Origin: Limnomonas spitsbergensis
Taxonomy: Eukaryota > Chlorophyta > Chlorophyceae > Chlamydomonadales
Length of the DNA: 64,000 nt
Direction of reading: 5' to 3'
Assembly: GCA_037349105.1 (NCBI GenBank)
Contig: JAYJMM010000041.1
Coordinates: forward strand, 2,232,001 to 2,296,000
Part shown: positions 31,743 through 42,705 of the stretch, one piece after another
Layout of the letters: the number at the start of each line of letters is the position of its first letter
How positions within the stretch are numbered: position 1 is the first letter of the stretch
Made by a program: the position numbers and the translations under genes
The notes under the pieces: model-generated
The model's input: the letters and a program-made list of their open reading frames with translations, nothing else
Told to the model about the DNA's origin: nothing
The model's database searches: none

Positions 31743-32777
31743 ATGGACCTCCTGCCTGATCTGCTGACCATGATCATCTCCAAGGTTGCTGGAAAGACCT
31801 CCTTACGCGCAACATGCCGCACCCTGCGCGACGTGGTTACCTCTACTACTACAGCTCTCGCTTGGATACGTCCTGACACATCAGAAACCCGAGGAGACTA
31901 TCCAGCAGCACACTTCCAATCAGACTTCTTCTTGAAACAGCCGAGCTTGAGGAAGATTGCCTTCATAAACTCACCCCCTGTGGACCTGACCCCTATGGCT
32001 GCATGCACCAAGCTGCATACCCTCAGCTTTCTGAAATGTGGTGGACTCAGGGACCTCACCCCTCTACAGGCATTTCCTGGACTATCGACTCTCAGTCTTA
32101 ACCAGTGTAAAGGAGTGTACGACCTGCTGCCTCTGGCTGCATGCACTCGACTGCAAAATCTCAGCTTGGAACCCTGCGATTGGGTCACTGGCTTCAAATC
32201 TCTAGCTGCGTGCACTGGACTGCACAATCTCAGCTTGGTATCATGCGCTCATATCGCTGACTGGACTTTGACACCTCTGGCTGCGTGCACTGGACTTCAG
32301 TGCTTAAACATCAGCAGTTGCTATGGAGTCACTGACCTAACCCCTCTGGCTGCGTGTACTGGACTGCAACGTTTAACCATCAGCACTTGCAACAGAGTCA
32401 CTGACCTAACCCCTCTGGCTGCGTGTACTGGACTGCAACGTTTAACCATCAGTACTTGCAACAGAGTCACTGACCTAACCCCTCTGGCTGCGTGCACTGG
32501 ACTGCAGTGTCTAAGTATCAGCATTTGCAACAGAGTCACTGACCTAACCCCTCTGGCTGCGTGCACTGGACTGCAGTGTCTAAGTATCAGCAGATGTGAT
32601 AGAGTCACTGACCTAACCCCTCTGGCTGCGAGCACTGGACTGCAGTGTCTAACCATCAGCACTTGCAACAGAGTCACTGACCTAACCCCTCTGGCTGCGT
32701 GCACTGGACTGCAGTGTCTAACCATCAACATTTGCAACAGAGTCACTGACCTAACCCCTCTGGCTGCGTGCACTTGA
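31743..32777 (+). CDS. F-box/leucine-rich-repeat protein, open 5' part
   Basis: ATG at 31743, just after a possible acceptor CCCCCAG, opens 344 codons to TGA 32775-32777. Residues 1-32 (MDLLPDLLTMIISKVAGKTS, LRATCRTLRDVV) match the F-box pattern, which binds Skp1 in SCF ubiquitin ligases. From about residue 75 come leucine-rich repeats, first irregular (DLTPMAACTKLHTLSFLKCG...), then near-identical 23-residue units LTPLAACTGLQCLTISTCNR+VTD of the cysteine-containing type, which would recognise substrate. The frame continues beyond the TGA for about 2.8 kb of repeats. A truncated F-box protein with about 12 repeats is possible, but later lesions suggest decay. Present only in U2'. Confidence 0.7.
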   Translation: MDLLPDLLTMIISKVAGKTSLRATCRTLRDVVTSTTTALAWIRPDTSETRGDYPAAHFQSDFFLKQPSLRKIAFINSPPVDLTPMAACTKLHTLSFLKCGGLRDLTPLQAFPGLSTLSLNQCKGVYDLLPLAACTRLQNLSLEPCDWVTGFKSLAACTGLHNLSLVSCAHIADWTLTPLAACTGLQCLNISSCYGVTDLTPLAACTGLQRLTISTCNRVTDLTPLAACTGLQRLTISTCNRVTDLTPLAACTGLQCLSISICNRVTDLTPLAACTGLQCLSISRCDRVTDLTPLAASTGLQCLTISTCNRVTDLTPLAACTGLQCLTINICNRVTDLTPLAACT

Positions 32778-35190
32778 CTGCAGTGTCTAACCATCAGCAC
32801 TTGCAACAGAGTCACTGACCTAACCCCTCTGGCTGCGTGCAATGGACTGCAGTGTCTAAGTATCAGCATTTGCAACAGAGTCACTGACCTAACCGCTCTG
32901 GCTGCGTGCACTGGACTGCAGTGTCTAAGTATCAGCATTTGCAACAGAGTCACTGACCTAACCCCTCTGGCTGCGTGCACTGGACTGCAGTGTCTAAGTA
33001 TCAGCATTTGCAACAGAGTCACTGACCTAACCCCTCTGGCTGCGTGCACTGGACTGCAGTGTCTAACCATCAGCACTTGCAACAGAGTCACTGACCTTAC
33101 CCCTCTGGCTGCGTGCACTGGACTGCAGTATCTAACCATAAGCATTTGCAACAGAGTCACTGACCTAACCCCTCTGGCTGCGTGCACTGGACTGCAGTGT
33201 CTAACCATCAGCACTTGCAACAGATTCACTGACCTAACCCCTCTGGCTGCGTGCACTTGACTGCAGTGTCTAACCATCAGCACTTGCAACAGAGTCACTG
33301 ACCTAACCCCTCTGGCTGCGTGCACTGGACTGCAGTGTCTAAGTATCAGCATTTGCAACAGAGTCACTGACCTAACCCCTCTGGCTGCGTGTACTGGACT
33401 GCAGTGTCTAAGTATCAGCACTTGCAACAGAGTCACTGACCTAACCCCTCTGGCTGCGTGCACTGGACTGTAGTGTCTAACCATCAGCACTTGCAACAGA
33501 GTCACTGACCTAACCCCTCTGGCTGCGTGCACTGGACTGCAGTGTCTAACCATCAACATTTGCAACAGAGTCACTGACCTAACCCCTCTGGCTGCGTGCA
33601 CTTGACTGCAGTGTCTAACCATCAGCACTTGCAACAGAGTCACTGACCTAACCCCTCTGGCTGCGTGCACTGGACTGCAGTGTCTAACCATCAGCACTTG
33701 CAACAGAGTCACTGACCTAACCGCTCTGGCTGCGTGCACTGGACTGCAGTGTCTAAGTATCAGCATTTGCAACAGAGTCACTGACCTAACCCCTCTGGCT
33801 GCGTGCACTGGACTGCAGTGTCTAAGTATCAGCATTTGCAACAGAGTCACTGACCTAACCCCTCTGGCTGCGTGCACTGGACTGCAGTGTCTAACCATCA
33901 GCACTTGCAACAGAGTCACTGACCTTACCCCTCTGGCTGCGTGCACTGGACTGCAGTATCTAACCATAAGCATTTGCAACAGAGTCACTGACCTAACCCC
34001 TCTGGCTGCGTGCACTGGACTGCAGTGTCTAACCATCAGCACTTGCAACAGATTCACTGACCTAACCCCTCTGGCTGCGTGCACTTGACTGCAGTGTCTA
34101 ACCATCAGCACTTGCAACAGAGTCACTGACCTAACCCCTCTGGCTGCGTGCACTGGACTGCAGTGTCTAAGTATCAGCATTTGCAACAGAGTCACTGACC
34201 TAACCCCTCTGGCTGCGTGTACTGGACTGCAGTGTCTAAGTATCAGCACTTGCAACAGAGTCACTGACCTAACCCCTCTGGCTGCGTGCACTGGACTGCA
34301 GTGTCTAACCATCAGCACTTGCAACAGAGTCACTGACCTAACCCCTCTGGCTGCGTACACTGGACTGCAGTGTCTAAGTATCAGCATTTGCAACAGAGTC
34401 ACTGACCTAACCCCTCTGGCTGCGTGCACTGGACTGCAGTGTCTAAGTATCAGCATTTGCAACAGAGTCACTGACCTAACCCCTCTGGCTGCGTGCACTG
34501 GACTGCAGTGTCTAAGTATCAGCAGATGTGATAGAGTCACTGACCTAACCCCTCTGGCTGCGTGCACTGGACTGCAGTGTCTAACCATCAGCACTTGCAA
34601 CAGAGTCACTGACCTAACCTCTCTGGCTGTGTGCACTGGACTGCAGTGTCTAACCATCAGCACTTGCAACAGAGTCACTGACCTAACCCCTCTGGCTGCG
34701 TGCACTGGACTGCAGTGTCTAACCATCAGCACTTGCAACAGAGTCACTGACCTAAACCCTCTGGCTGCGTGCACTGGACTGCAGTGTCTAACCATCAGCA
34801 CTTGCAACAGAGTCACTGACCTAACCCCTCTGGCTGCGTGCACTGGACTGCAGTGTCTAAGTATCAGCATTTGCAACAGAGTCACTGACCTAACCCCTCT
34901 GGCTGCGTGCACTGGACTGCAGTGTCTAACCATCAGCACTTGCAACAGAGTCACTGACCTAACCCCTCTGGCTGCGTGCACTGGACTGCAGTGTCTAAGT
35001 ATCAGCATTTGCAACCGAGTCACTGACCTAACCCCTCTGGCTGCGTGCACTGGGCTGCAGTGTCTAAGTATCAGCATTTGCAACAGAGTCACTGACCTAA
35101 CCCCTCTGGCTGCGTGCACTGGGCTGCAGTGTCTAACCATCAGCATTTGCAACAGAGACACTGACCTAACCCCTCTGGCTGCGTGCACTG
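32320..35190. repeat. 69-bp LRR-coding tandem array (about 41 units)
   Basis: Units of 69 bp (23 codons) contain CTGACCTAACCCCTCTGGCT and GGACTGCAGTGTCTAA. Variants AAGTATCAGCATTTGC and AACCATCAGCACTTGC alternate. Twelve units (828 bp) are duplicated as a block, 32644-33471 and 33472-34299, sharing rare variants 828 bp apart: CCGCTCTGG (32893, 33721), GACCTTACCC (33093, 33921), AGATTCACTG and both TGA codons. Because 69 is a multiple of three, the antisense strand is open throughout by chance. Confidence 0.95.
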
Positions 35191-35558
35191 TGCTGCTAAC
35201 TTTGGATTTTTCTATTGTGGTGGAGTCACCGACCTGACCCCTCTGGCTGCGTGCACTGGGCTGCTAACTTTGGATTTTCTATTGTGGTGGAGTCACCGAC
35301 CTGACACCTCTGGCTGCGTGCACTGGACTACGGACTCTAACCTTCAATGGTTGTGACCAAGTTTGCGACCTGACTCCTCTGGCTGCATGCACAGGACTGC
35401 AAACTGTATCATTAAACAGTTGCAGCAAAGTCTGTGACCTCAGTCCTCTGGCTGTGTGCATTGAATTGCATAATCTCAGCATGGATGGCCGTATTAATGT
35501 CACTGACTTCACACCTTTGGCTGCGTGCAATGAGCTGCGCCATCTGCGCCTCAAGTAG
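32778..35558 (+). pseudogene. Remainder of the F-box/LRR gene, with stops and frameshifts
   Basis: The same frame continues through the 69-bp units but is interrupted by TGA at 33258, TAG at 33471, TGA at 33603 and TGA at 34086 (GGA to TGA or CAG to TAG). Open repeat sequence then runs to 35237. Two late units contain extra T bases (GGATTTTTCTATT near 35206 and GGATTTTCTATT near 35273), shifting frame by two and one. Beyond them the original frame gives more varied repeats (GLRTLTFNGCDQVCDLTPLA...) and an end LRHLRLK with TAG at 35556-35558. These C-terminal units differ from the homogenised core and look like the ancestral end of the gene. Confidence 0.72.
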
Positions 35559-36287
35559 CCCAGGCGGTTCTTGTTTTGAGGGCTGACCCATACAGTTTCC
35601 CATTTGTTGACCGTGGATGTATGTTGCGAAACTTGGCATGTGTGCACTAGGTTGGGTGCACATTGCTCAAGGCCTCCCTGGCTCCAGCATCCCTCCACAT
35701 AAGATTTGCACGTTCCTGTGTCGATATTCACGTGGGCATGGTAGGGAGCGGACAACGGTTGGGATTAATGATCTTGACTGCCCGATCAGGTTGCCGGGGG
35801 TATTCGGGGCTATGGTGCGGACGCAGCCTCAACCCAATAACCCATGCCGCACTGTTTTCTGAACCCTCACACCCATACATAGGGGTGTAGTTTTCTTCTG
35901 GGGGGGGTACCCAGTGGTTGTGTGCCCCCTGAATCTGTGAACACCTCTGGTCAGGCCAGTCCATATGGCTAGGGTTCATCCAGTCTGTAATGTGAGGGGC
36001 GACGCTTGCGCCAATGTTCATGATGCAGAACGAGATGTATGACTGGGTGGCTCATACTTGCATGATCTATTCGACTTGTTGTTGCTATGATGTATGAAGG
36101 CTTTGGAAGGCCAGTAGGACGACTGTTGGCTTCTTCCTTGGCGTAATAATAAATTGTTGGTATAAATTGTGTTTGTTTCTATTTGAAGCTGACCACTTTT
36201 TGTATCAGTGTCCATCACTCTTTCTTCCTGTGAAATTCCAGAGGGTTTGTTGTCGATGCTTATTTTACCGGGAGAGGTGCCTGTTGT
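35559..36287. other. 3' flank of the F-box gene, no gene recognised
   Basis: Mixed sequence with short frames on both strands and no recognised family or repeat. It may hold the 3' untranslated region. Nothing else can be supported. Confidence 0.4.
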
Positions 36288-36397
36288 GAATGCATGCGAG
36301 GCATCACGAGGTCGAACTGTTCAACTGTTCGACCTCATGATGCCTTGCGCGCATTCATAACATGCGAAATGCCATGTTCGACTGGAACATGGCATTT
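36288..36397. ncRNA. Two adjacent hairpins, possible small-RNA precursor or MITE
   Basis: 36288-36356 folds into a stem of about 30 bp: GAATGCATGCGAGGCATCAC + GAGGTCGAAC against its near-complement ending GCGCGCATTC, with about four mismatches, some possible as G-U, and a loop of about 9 bases. 36367-36397 is a second, perfect 13-bp stem, AAATGCCATGTTC with GAACATGGCATTT around a 5-base loop. No matching copy is seen elsewhere in the window. Expression cannot be judged from sequence. Confidence 0.35.
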
Positions 36398-36880
36398 CTG
36401 TCGGACGTTTGAGGAATCTGAAATTCTTTTGCTTGTCCTTGAAGATCAGAGGAACTATTTAAACTATGTGTGACCCGCCGTTTGGGTGGTGCTGATGCAG
36501 CATGGGCAATGACGGTGCACATATGGGCCTTGCTAGAAACAAGAGAAGGCCTGGCCGGCCGCATCGGCGACCTTGTCATGTAGAGTCCAACCCCATGATC
36601 GTGTCTGGCTGATGAGTGCGGTGCCATAGGCTAGAAATGCGAAGCCAATAGATATACTCAATAATCACTCACGAATAGAATCAATCACTCTTATACCGGT
36701 ATATGAATGCCGTGTTTCGTCTTGTGGTCCGTGCAGAGATGTTTCAGGTGTCTCTGGTTTAATGCGAGCTAGCCTTCGTGACAATATTTGAATATCATGA
36801 AATATGTAACTTGTATCCAACGTATGACAGAATTGTGAATCCAACGGTTTGTCCCTATTTGAAACACGTCAGATAAATCA
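36398..36880. other. Stretch without a gene
   Basis: Minus-strand frame 36627-36355 overlaps the hairpins and is not convincing. No repeats or recognised motifs are seen. Confidence 0.35.
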
Positions 36881-36884
36881 CCGG

Positions 36885-37165
36885 TAACTGTCAAAATGAC
36901 GTTACACCTCTGGGCCCTGATAAAAATTGCTCGGCCGCGTGAGCGCCTGAATAAAAGGGGCGGGGAAAACGAAAAGGGGTAAAGAACAGAAAAAAGGCTG
37001 GAAAGGAAAGGCAAAGGAGGTTCCAGCCTCTGAGAATGTCTACGCCTCAACAATATCTACCACGTCTTCCACAAAAACCAGGGCATCCCACCCAAGCTCG
37101 GTCAATGACATTACACCTCTGGGCCCTGCTTAAAAAGGCTCGGCCGCGTGGGCGCCCAACTGTCT
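36885..37165 (-). repeat. Two retroelement tails, minus orientation
   Basis: Reading on the minus strand, the first tail (37165-37100) follows the LINE-B derivative: GACAGTTGGGCGCCCACGCG, GCCGAGCCTTTTTAAGCAGG, GCCCAGAGGTGTAATGTCAT. The second (36970-36888) has a CT-rich lead-in, GCGCTCACGCGGCCGAGC and GGTGTAACGTCATTTTGAC. The private U2' block borders these tails, so it begins next to a retroelement end. Confidence 0.78.
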
Positions 37166-37169
37166 CGTT

Positions 37170-39551
37170 AAAAGAAAACGAAGGAAAGAACTACTTTCCC
37201 TCCCTAAAGGAAAAGGGAGCCCGAAGTAAACCTTGCCCCACCCAAGCTCGGTACAACTCGAGGAAGTTTCTAGCACCGTTCGTAGGACCTGCCCATCCTC
37301 CGCTCCTTAAGTTGATCCTGCACGCTGGGGCATTGAAAGCATGCATGCAACGCTTCCTCCACATGCTCGCCGTCTCCCCTAGCCCAACATCGTTGGCAGC
37401 ACCGTCTGCGACGCTGCTGACCGCTGCGCCGTCCTCTACTGTCGGCCGTGTTGACGGTGCTGTGCCGCAGCCTTAAGTTTGTGCGCACGCAAGCACACTC
37501 CCTCCGGCTGGTGCGGTCCCCACATGAGGGGCCTTGCGGGCTTACTGGGGCCCTATGTGTCTACTGGAGGGGCCCTGCTGGGCTCCAGAGGAGGGCCCCA
37601 GGGCCGTACTGGTCTATGACTCAGAGGGTAGCAGGAGCGACCCCCGCTCAAGACAGGGCCGTTAAGCAAGCATTATATTTGCCGCCCTGCGCCCAAATGT
37701 GTTTCACTTGGGGATAAACGCAAACATGGGCTGGCTTTCGGCGCTGCGCTGCTAAGCGGCTGCCAAACGCCATGACCTCTATCTTATTGACATTGACCTA
37801 AAGCTGTTTATGTGCCGCTTAATTATGCAAGGCATCGAGCATGCGTTGCAGCCCTGCTGGGGTTCGGGCTAGCAAGGAGAGGTCGTCCGCACACAGCAGA
37901 CAGCGTAGCCGTCGCCCAGCCTGCATCTCAATGCCCTCTGCCGGGCCGACGTGTAGTGCCCCCACACACCCTTCATCAACACAGGTACGTGTAGTGCCCC
38001 CAAACACCCTTCATCAACACAGGTACGTGTAGTGCCCCCACACACCCTTCATCAACACAGGTACGTGTAGTGCCCCCACACACCCTTCATCAATACATGT
38101 ACGTGTAGTGCCCCCACACACCCTTTATCAACACAGGTACGTGTAGTGCCCCCCACACCCTTTATCAACACAGGTACGTGTAGTTCCCCCCCACACCCTT
38201 TATCAACACAGGTACGTGTAGTGCCCCCCCACACCCTTTATCAACACAGGTACGTGTAGTGCCCCCCCACACCCTTCATATTGAGAGAAAATAATTCAAT
38301 CATGCTCCAGACTCGCATGAGTCCGTATTACCTTGATTCGTTTTGATCCGTTTAACATTGAAAGAAAGAGCGGCCAGCCTGCCACAACTGGGACAGTGGA
38401 CACCGAACCGTGAGACTGGCTCACGGCCGGTGGCCCAAGCAGCAAGGCTTGCTGCACCCGCCCGCCTCCTCCCTCCCTGGACGTAGGCCGTGATGTACCG
38501 GCCACTGTTTCGTTGCTTAAGAAGCTTGAATTCAAATTTGGGGTCCATTCGTTTTCTATTGTCCTGGAGCAGTCATCACCTCACCTTGGTCTAAAAGCAT
38601 GTCCAACCCTTCAAACCCTGATGAGAAGCTAAGACAATAAAAAGCCAAGTTCGTGTGGCCCTCATCGTCGGCTGTGACAAAGCGAGCATACCAGGAAGAG
38701 CAACTTACACCGCCAGCAAACATTCACAATGCCGGTTATCATGCAAGCCTTCAGTTGCCCTGTAGCCCTTATACCGTCATACCGCCATACCGCCGGGTCC
38801 CCCCTCCAGACCCTCCTTGGATGGAGCCCATACCGCCATACCGCCGGGTCCCCCCTCCAGACCCTCCCTGGAGCCCTTATACCGCCATACCGCCGGGTCC
38901 CCCCTCCAGCCCCTCCCTGAACACCATTGAATTACTATCTGCATCGTCAGAAATGAAAAATGACGTTTCGAGCGTTCTACAGCTCTTGGCGTCAGTACGA
39001 AGCTACAAGGGGTCCAAACGAGTCGGGAAAACAACCTGAATCGGTCATAACTTGGTCCGAGGAGGCCTTTCAGGTCTCTTGAAAATTGTATAAGACCATA
39101 CCTGGACAGCGCGACTTCATAAAGTAGGAAGATGTTTTTGTTTTAAAGTTTTGCTGCAGTAAGCTCCGGTTAACTTGCTAAATTTACGACTGGTTTCTGA
39201 GGGAGCTAGGTTCATTCGGCCTTTCTTCTCCGAAACCAACTCAGCCTTCCCCGTCTTGTTAGCAAATAGCAAATCCCTTTCAGTTCCTTCCTTTCAGTCA
39301 GTCACTCGGGTATTGTTGTGTGAACCTGGCATTTTTGTGTGAACTCACGGCGTACCTGGTGCTGGCTGTTGCAGCCCGGTTGCTCGACACCTGCTTGCCT
39401 TCCTAGATGGGAACCCAGCGATATATATCCTGACATCAAAACCACACATGAACGAGAATGACACCATCTACTTACCAACGCGCATCAGGTTGGCAGCTGT
39501 TTACGCAGCGCCTGCAGCAAACTACGGCGATGTGGTGTGGGCCACCAGCCT
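37170..39551 (-). repeat. Inverted copy of 3640-6018
   Basis: Reverse complement of about 6018-3640 (coordinate sum about 43188), with a small length difference near 39425. It carries the 38-bp minisatellite, the LINE-B deletion derivative and the 82-residue reading frame in the opposite orientation. Its right edge runs straight into plus-oriented unit sequence at 39558, inside a LINE-B frame that is open across the join. Confidence 0.92.
37271..37945 (-). mobile_element. LINE-B deletion derivative, U2' copy with tail
   Basis: Reverse complement of 5241-5920. Unlike U1 and U3, it keeps its 3' tail: the pyrimidine block at 37165-37210 and the GGCCGAGCC...GGTGTAA tail at 37155-37100 (reading on the minus strand). 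U1 and U3 lose the tail at about 6018, which points to a deletion in those copies. Confidence 0.75.
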
Positions 39552-40357
39552 CCTCCGGCCGCGGCAATGTCTCCACAACATGATGCAGTCCAGCCTGCTT
39601 CAGCACTTGCGCCGGGCTGCGGGGCTACCCGCATCAGCCGCCAGCTAGGGCGTCCTGAGAGAGCTGCAGATCCAGCCATTACAGTGAGACTGGTGGACCC
39701 ATATCCTCCGCTTCTACAATGCAGCGGTGACACCGGCAGCACAGCAAGACAACCCTCTAATGACTGAGGCCATGGCAGCAGATATATAACTGGCAGCCAG
39801 CCAGGGCAATGGAGGATGCACCTGGTGCTTTGATCTGCTGGTTGCACTGGACGAGCTGGAGCGAGGGGCAGCCACCCCCACATTGCGCGAGTCAGCAGCT
39901 CACCTGCAGCACTTATCCGTCACAGAGGTGTGGCTCTCATTGACGCAGCTAACGAGCAGGCGCAGCTAGACGCAAGCGGCGGGGGGGACCCCCAGGATCC
40001 TACCACTGAGCACAGGTCTGCGGCGACCTATCGCGCCTGGTTTCAGCCTACAGGGGGCGCCGTGCTTGCGCAAACCAAGAGCCGCACCAGCAGTAGAGAA
40101 TGTGCTTGCGTGCGCACAAACTTGAGGTTGCGGCCCGGCGCAGTGAGCACGGCGGACACTAAAGGGCGGCGCAGCGGTTAGCAACATGCCACACGCTGCT
40201 GCCAACGGTGCTGGGTCAACAGGGGAGTTGGCGAGCATATGGAGGATGCGCTACATGCTTGCTTCCAATGCCCCAGTGTGCAAGATCAGCCAAATAGTTA
40301 GACGCCAACGCGGCCGAGCCTTTTGAGCAGGGCCCAACGGTGTAACGTCATTGACAT
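39448..40357 (+). mobile_element. LINE-B C-terminal region, unbroken join
   Basis: One ATG frame (39448-39648) reads from IYLPTRIRLAAVYAAPAANY through GDVVWATSLLRPRQCLHNMM to AAGLPASAAS and a stop. It crosses the 39551/39558 boundary between inverted and direct unit sequence. The rest (to the zinc knuckle at about 40295 and the tail at 40305-40357) matches 10638-11437. An extra stop appears near 39966 (CAGCTAGACG). Because the join is in frame and conserved in style, this is the ancestral order at this point. Confidence 0.78.
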
Positions 40358-40560
40358 GAACGAGGATGTCGTTTACCAGTTGTTGATTAAGCAACATAGG
40401 CTAGGGGGGCGATGTCTGCATCCACACAACCACCCTCTCCTGGATCACGACCCATAGGGACCCGCGGAGAAAATAAATCAATCCGGGCGTATTCGTTTTA
40501 GTGTCCACACATTCATGGAAACATGCCATTAAGGCATCCACACTTCCACCCAGAAGCCTA

Positions 40561-42705
40561 AGGCGGCAGTGCAGCCCTCGTTCCGGTACCCAAGCCAAAG
40601 GGCAGTCCTGCAATCAAAGACGATTATAGGGGTATTGCCGTCGGAACTGCCCTATCCAAATTATATTCCCTCGTCTTATTGCAACGTCTTGATTCTTGGG
40701 CAGAAAGTCAGGGTTTCAGAGCCGATGGCCAGGCAGGTTTTCGGCATGGACGGGGAACACCTGATAATGCTTTCATTCTAAACCACATTATTGAAAAATA
40801 CCATTCGGAGAAAAAAACGATTTTTGCTGCTTTCATTGATTTTAGGAAGGCATATGACTGCATTGACAGAGATTTATTGTGGCGGAGTTTACAGGGCATG
40901 GGTGTGCACGGCCGGATTTTTGAAAGTTTGAAGGAGATGTATCAGGATGTAAAAATCCGTGTACGGGTTGGTGGTAAACTGGGAGATAGTTTCTCCTCCT
41001 TAATGGGTGTTAAACAAGGACACCCGCTGTCCCCTCTATTGTTTGGCCTGTTTATCGACCGTTTCGAGAAGTTTGTCGCAAGTGAGTGCCCTGATATTGG
41101 CGCCCGTCTTTCACATGCTTTAGTTGGTCAGAGTTTTACTTTATGCTGATGATCTGGTGTTATTCGCTGAATCGCCGGATGATCTGCAAAAACTTCTTGA
41201 TGCTCTCCATATTTTTTGTCGCCACAATGCCTTGACAGTCAATATAAAAGAATCTGAAGCAGTTGTTTTTAACAAGAAATATTGTCGTCATTTGGCATCT
41301 CTGTCTTATGACGGAAGCGTTCTTGATATTTAGCCCTTTTTCATCTACTTGGGTATGTTATTTGATGAGGCAGAGGGTATGAAGGGAGCAGGTAGACGTT
41401 GTGTCAACAAAGGGAGGGCAGCTTTGTATGCCATGGTCCGGAGATGTCATGAGCTTGACATACACAATGTTCACATCAAATGTCATATTTTTGACTATTT
41501 AGTGAAGCCTATTCTGTTTTATGGGTGTGAAATTTGGGGACCAGGTCTCCTTGCGAAAGGAGTCGGCTTGACAGATACTGGTTTCTCTAGAGATTTGGAG
41601 GTACTTCACAAGGGTTTCCTTAGGCAGTGTCTGGGTCTTCGCAAGTCTGTGGCCGAGTATGTTCTCTCTCGAGTGAACTGCACCGTGAACCCCTTATCTT
41701 AAGTCTTTTTCAGCAGACCCTGAGTTTTTGGAATAGAATTAATCTGAGGCCTGACAATGACCTTGTGAAAATGGCTATGCAGGAAAGTTGTGATTCGGCG
41801 AAGGCTGGCACTTCACTTTGTTGGGCTGGTTTTCTGTCTACGATATTGATGACTCTGGGTATTGATTTATTGACTGCATCAGCCAATACCTCTTTGGATA
41901 TTGAGGTCATTGTGAATTCAGCTAGGGATCCGTGGCTTTCCAAAATTTCCAAGGACATGCCACGTACGGCCCTGTCAGTACGTGCTACTCCTGACTCAGA
42001 ACGCTCGGGGTTCAAATTGTTTACGTTCTCTAAGTGGTTCCAAATTAAGCGTGATGTGCAGGAGACTTTCTGGTACAATTTGAGTAAGCCTAATATTATT
42101 TTTGCTGTAGCCCGGTATCGGATGGGGTCGCATTGGCTGAATGTTGAGACGGGGCGCTTTGAGAAACCATGTGTGCCTCGTAGCGAGAGGATTTGTAGAT
42201 GTTGCAATCTTAAATGTCGGGAGGATGAGCTTCACATGATTTACTGCTCGTTCTGTACAGACCTTCGTTTTCAGTTTAACCTTACTTTCCATAATTTCCT
42301 AGAGGACGAGGATGAGGCCATGAAGCGGTACGCAAATGGAGTGTGGGGCAAACTAAATGCAGCGGATTCTGCATATGTGTTCTGGAAGAAATTTGGTTGT
42401 TTTATTTTTCAGTGTATGATGAAAAGAGAGAATCATCTCAAAACTCTGCCGAAATTCCTGTCTCCCCCCTAACTCTCTAGGCGGTGCTCAATCGAACTCT
42501 TTTGCACCCACGTCATGTTTTATGGCTGGGGCTTATCTTCTGCACTATGGGGTTCATTCCCACGCCACTGTCGTGGTTGTGTGCTAGTTGCTTGCCCAGG
42601 GGGGTCACTGGTTTTCGCTTTCTGTCCTAGTGTATCAAGTGCCTGTACCAGTTTACGGGCACATGTCCCATGCATCAAGTGTGATGCTCGGTTGGACTGT
42701 AAAAA
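40561..42705 (+). mobile_element. LINE-A non-LTR retrotransposon, U2' copy
   Basis: Same element with a different set of lesions. The U1 frameshift and TGA are absent (ETFWYNLSKP is open). Instead it has QGHPLSP for QGDPLSP at about 41020, a 4-bp insertion near 41122 that shifts frame just before YADD, TAG at 41331-41333 and a small rearrangement near 41665. The last 281 codons (41627-42472) are open and contain the CCHC-type end. It is non-autonomous. Confidence 0.92.

Noticed and set aside
32321..35188. A 955-codon minus-strand open frame over the LRR array
   Set aside because: It is the antisense of a 69-bp repeat. Since 69 is divisible by three, any stop-free frame of one unit stays open through all of them. 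The plus strand has the F-box start and recognisable LRR consensus.
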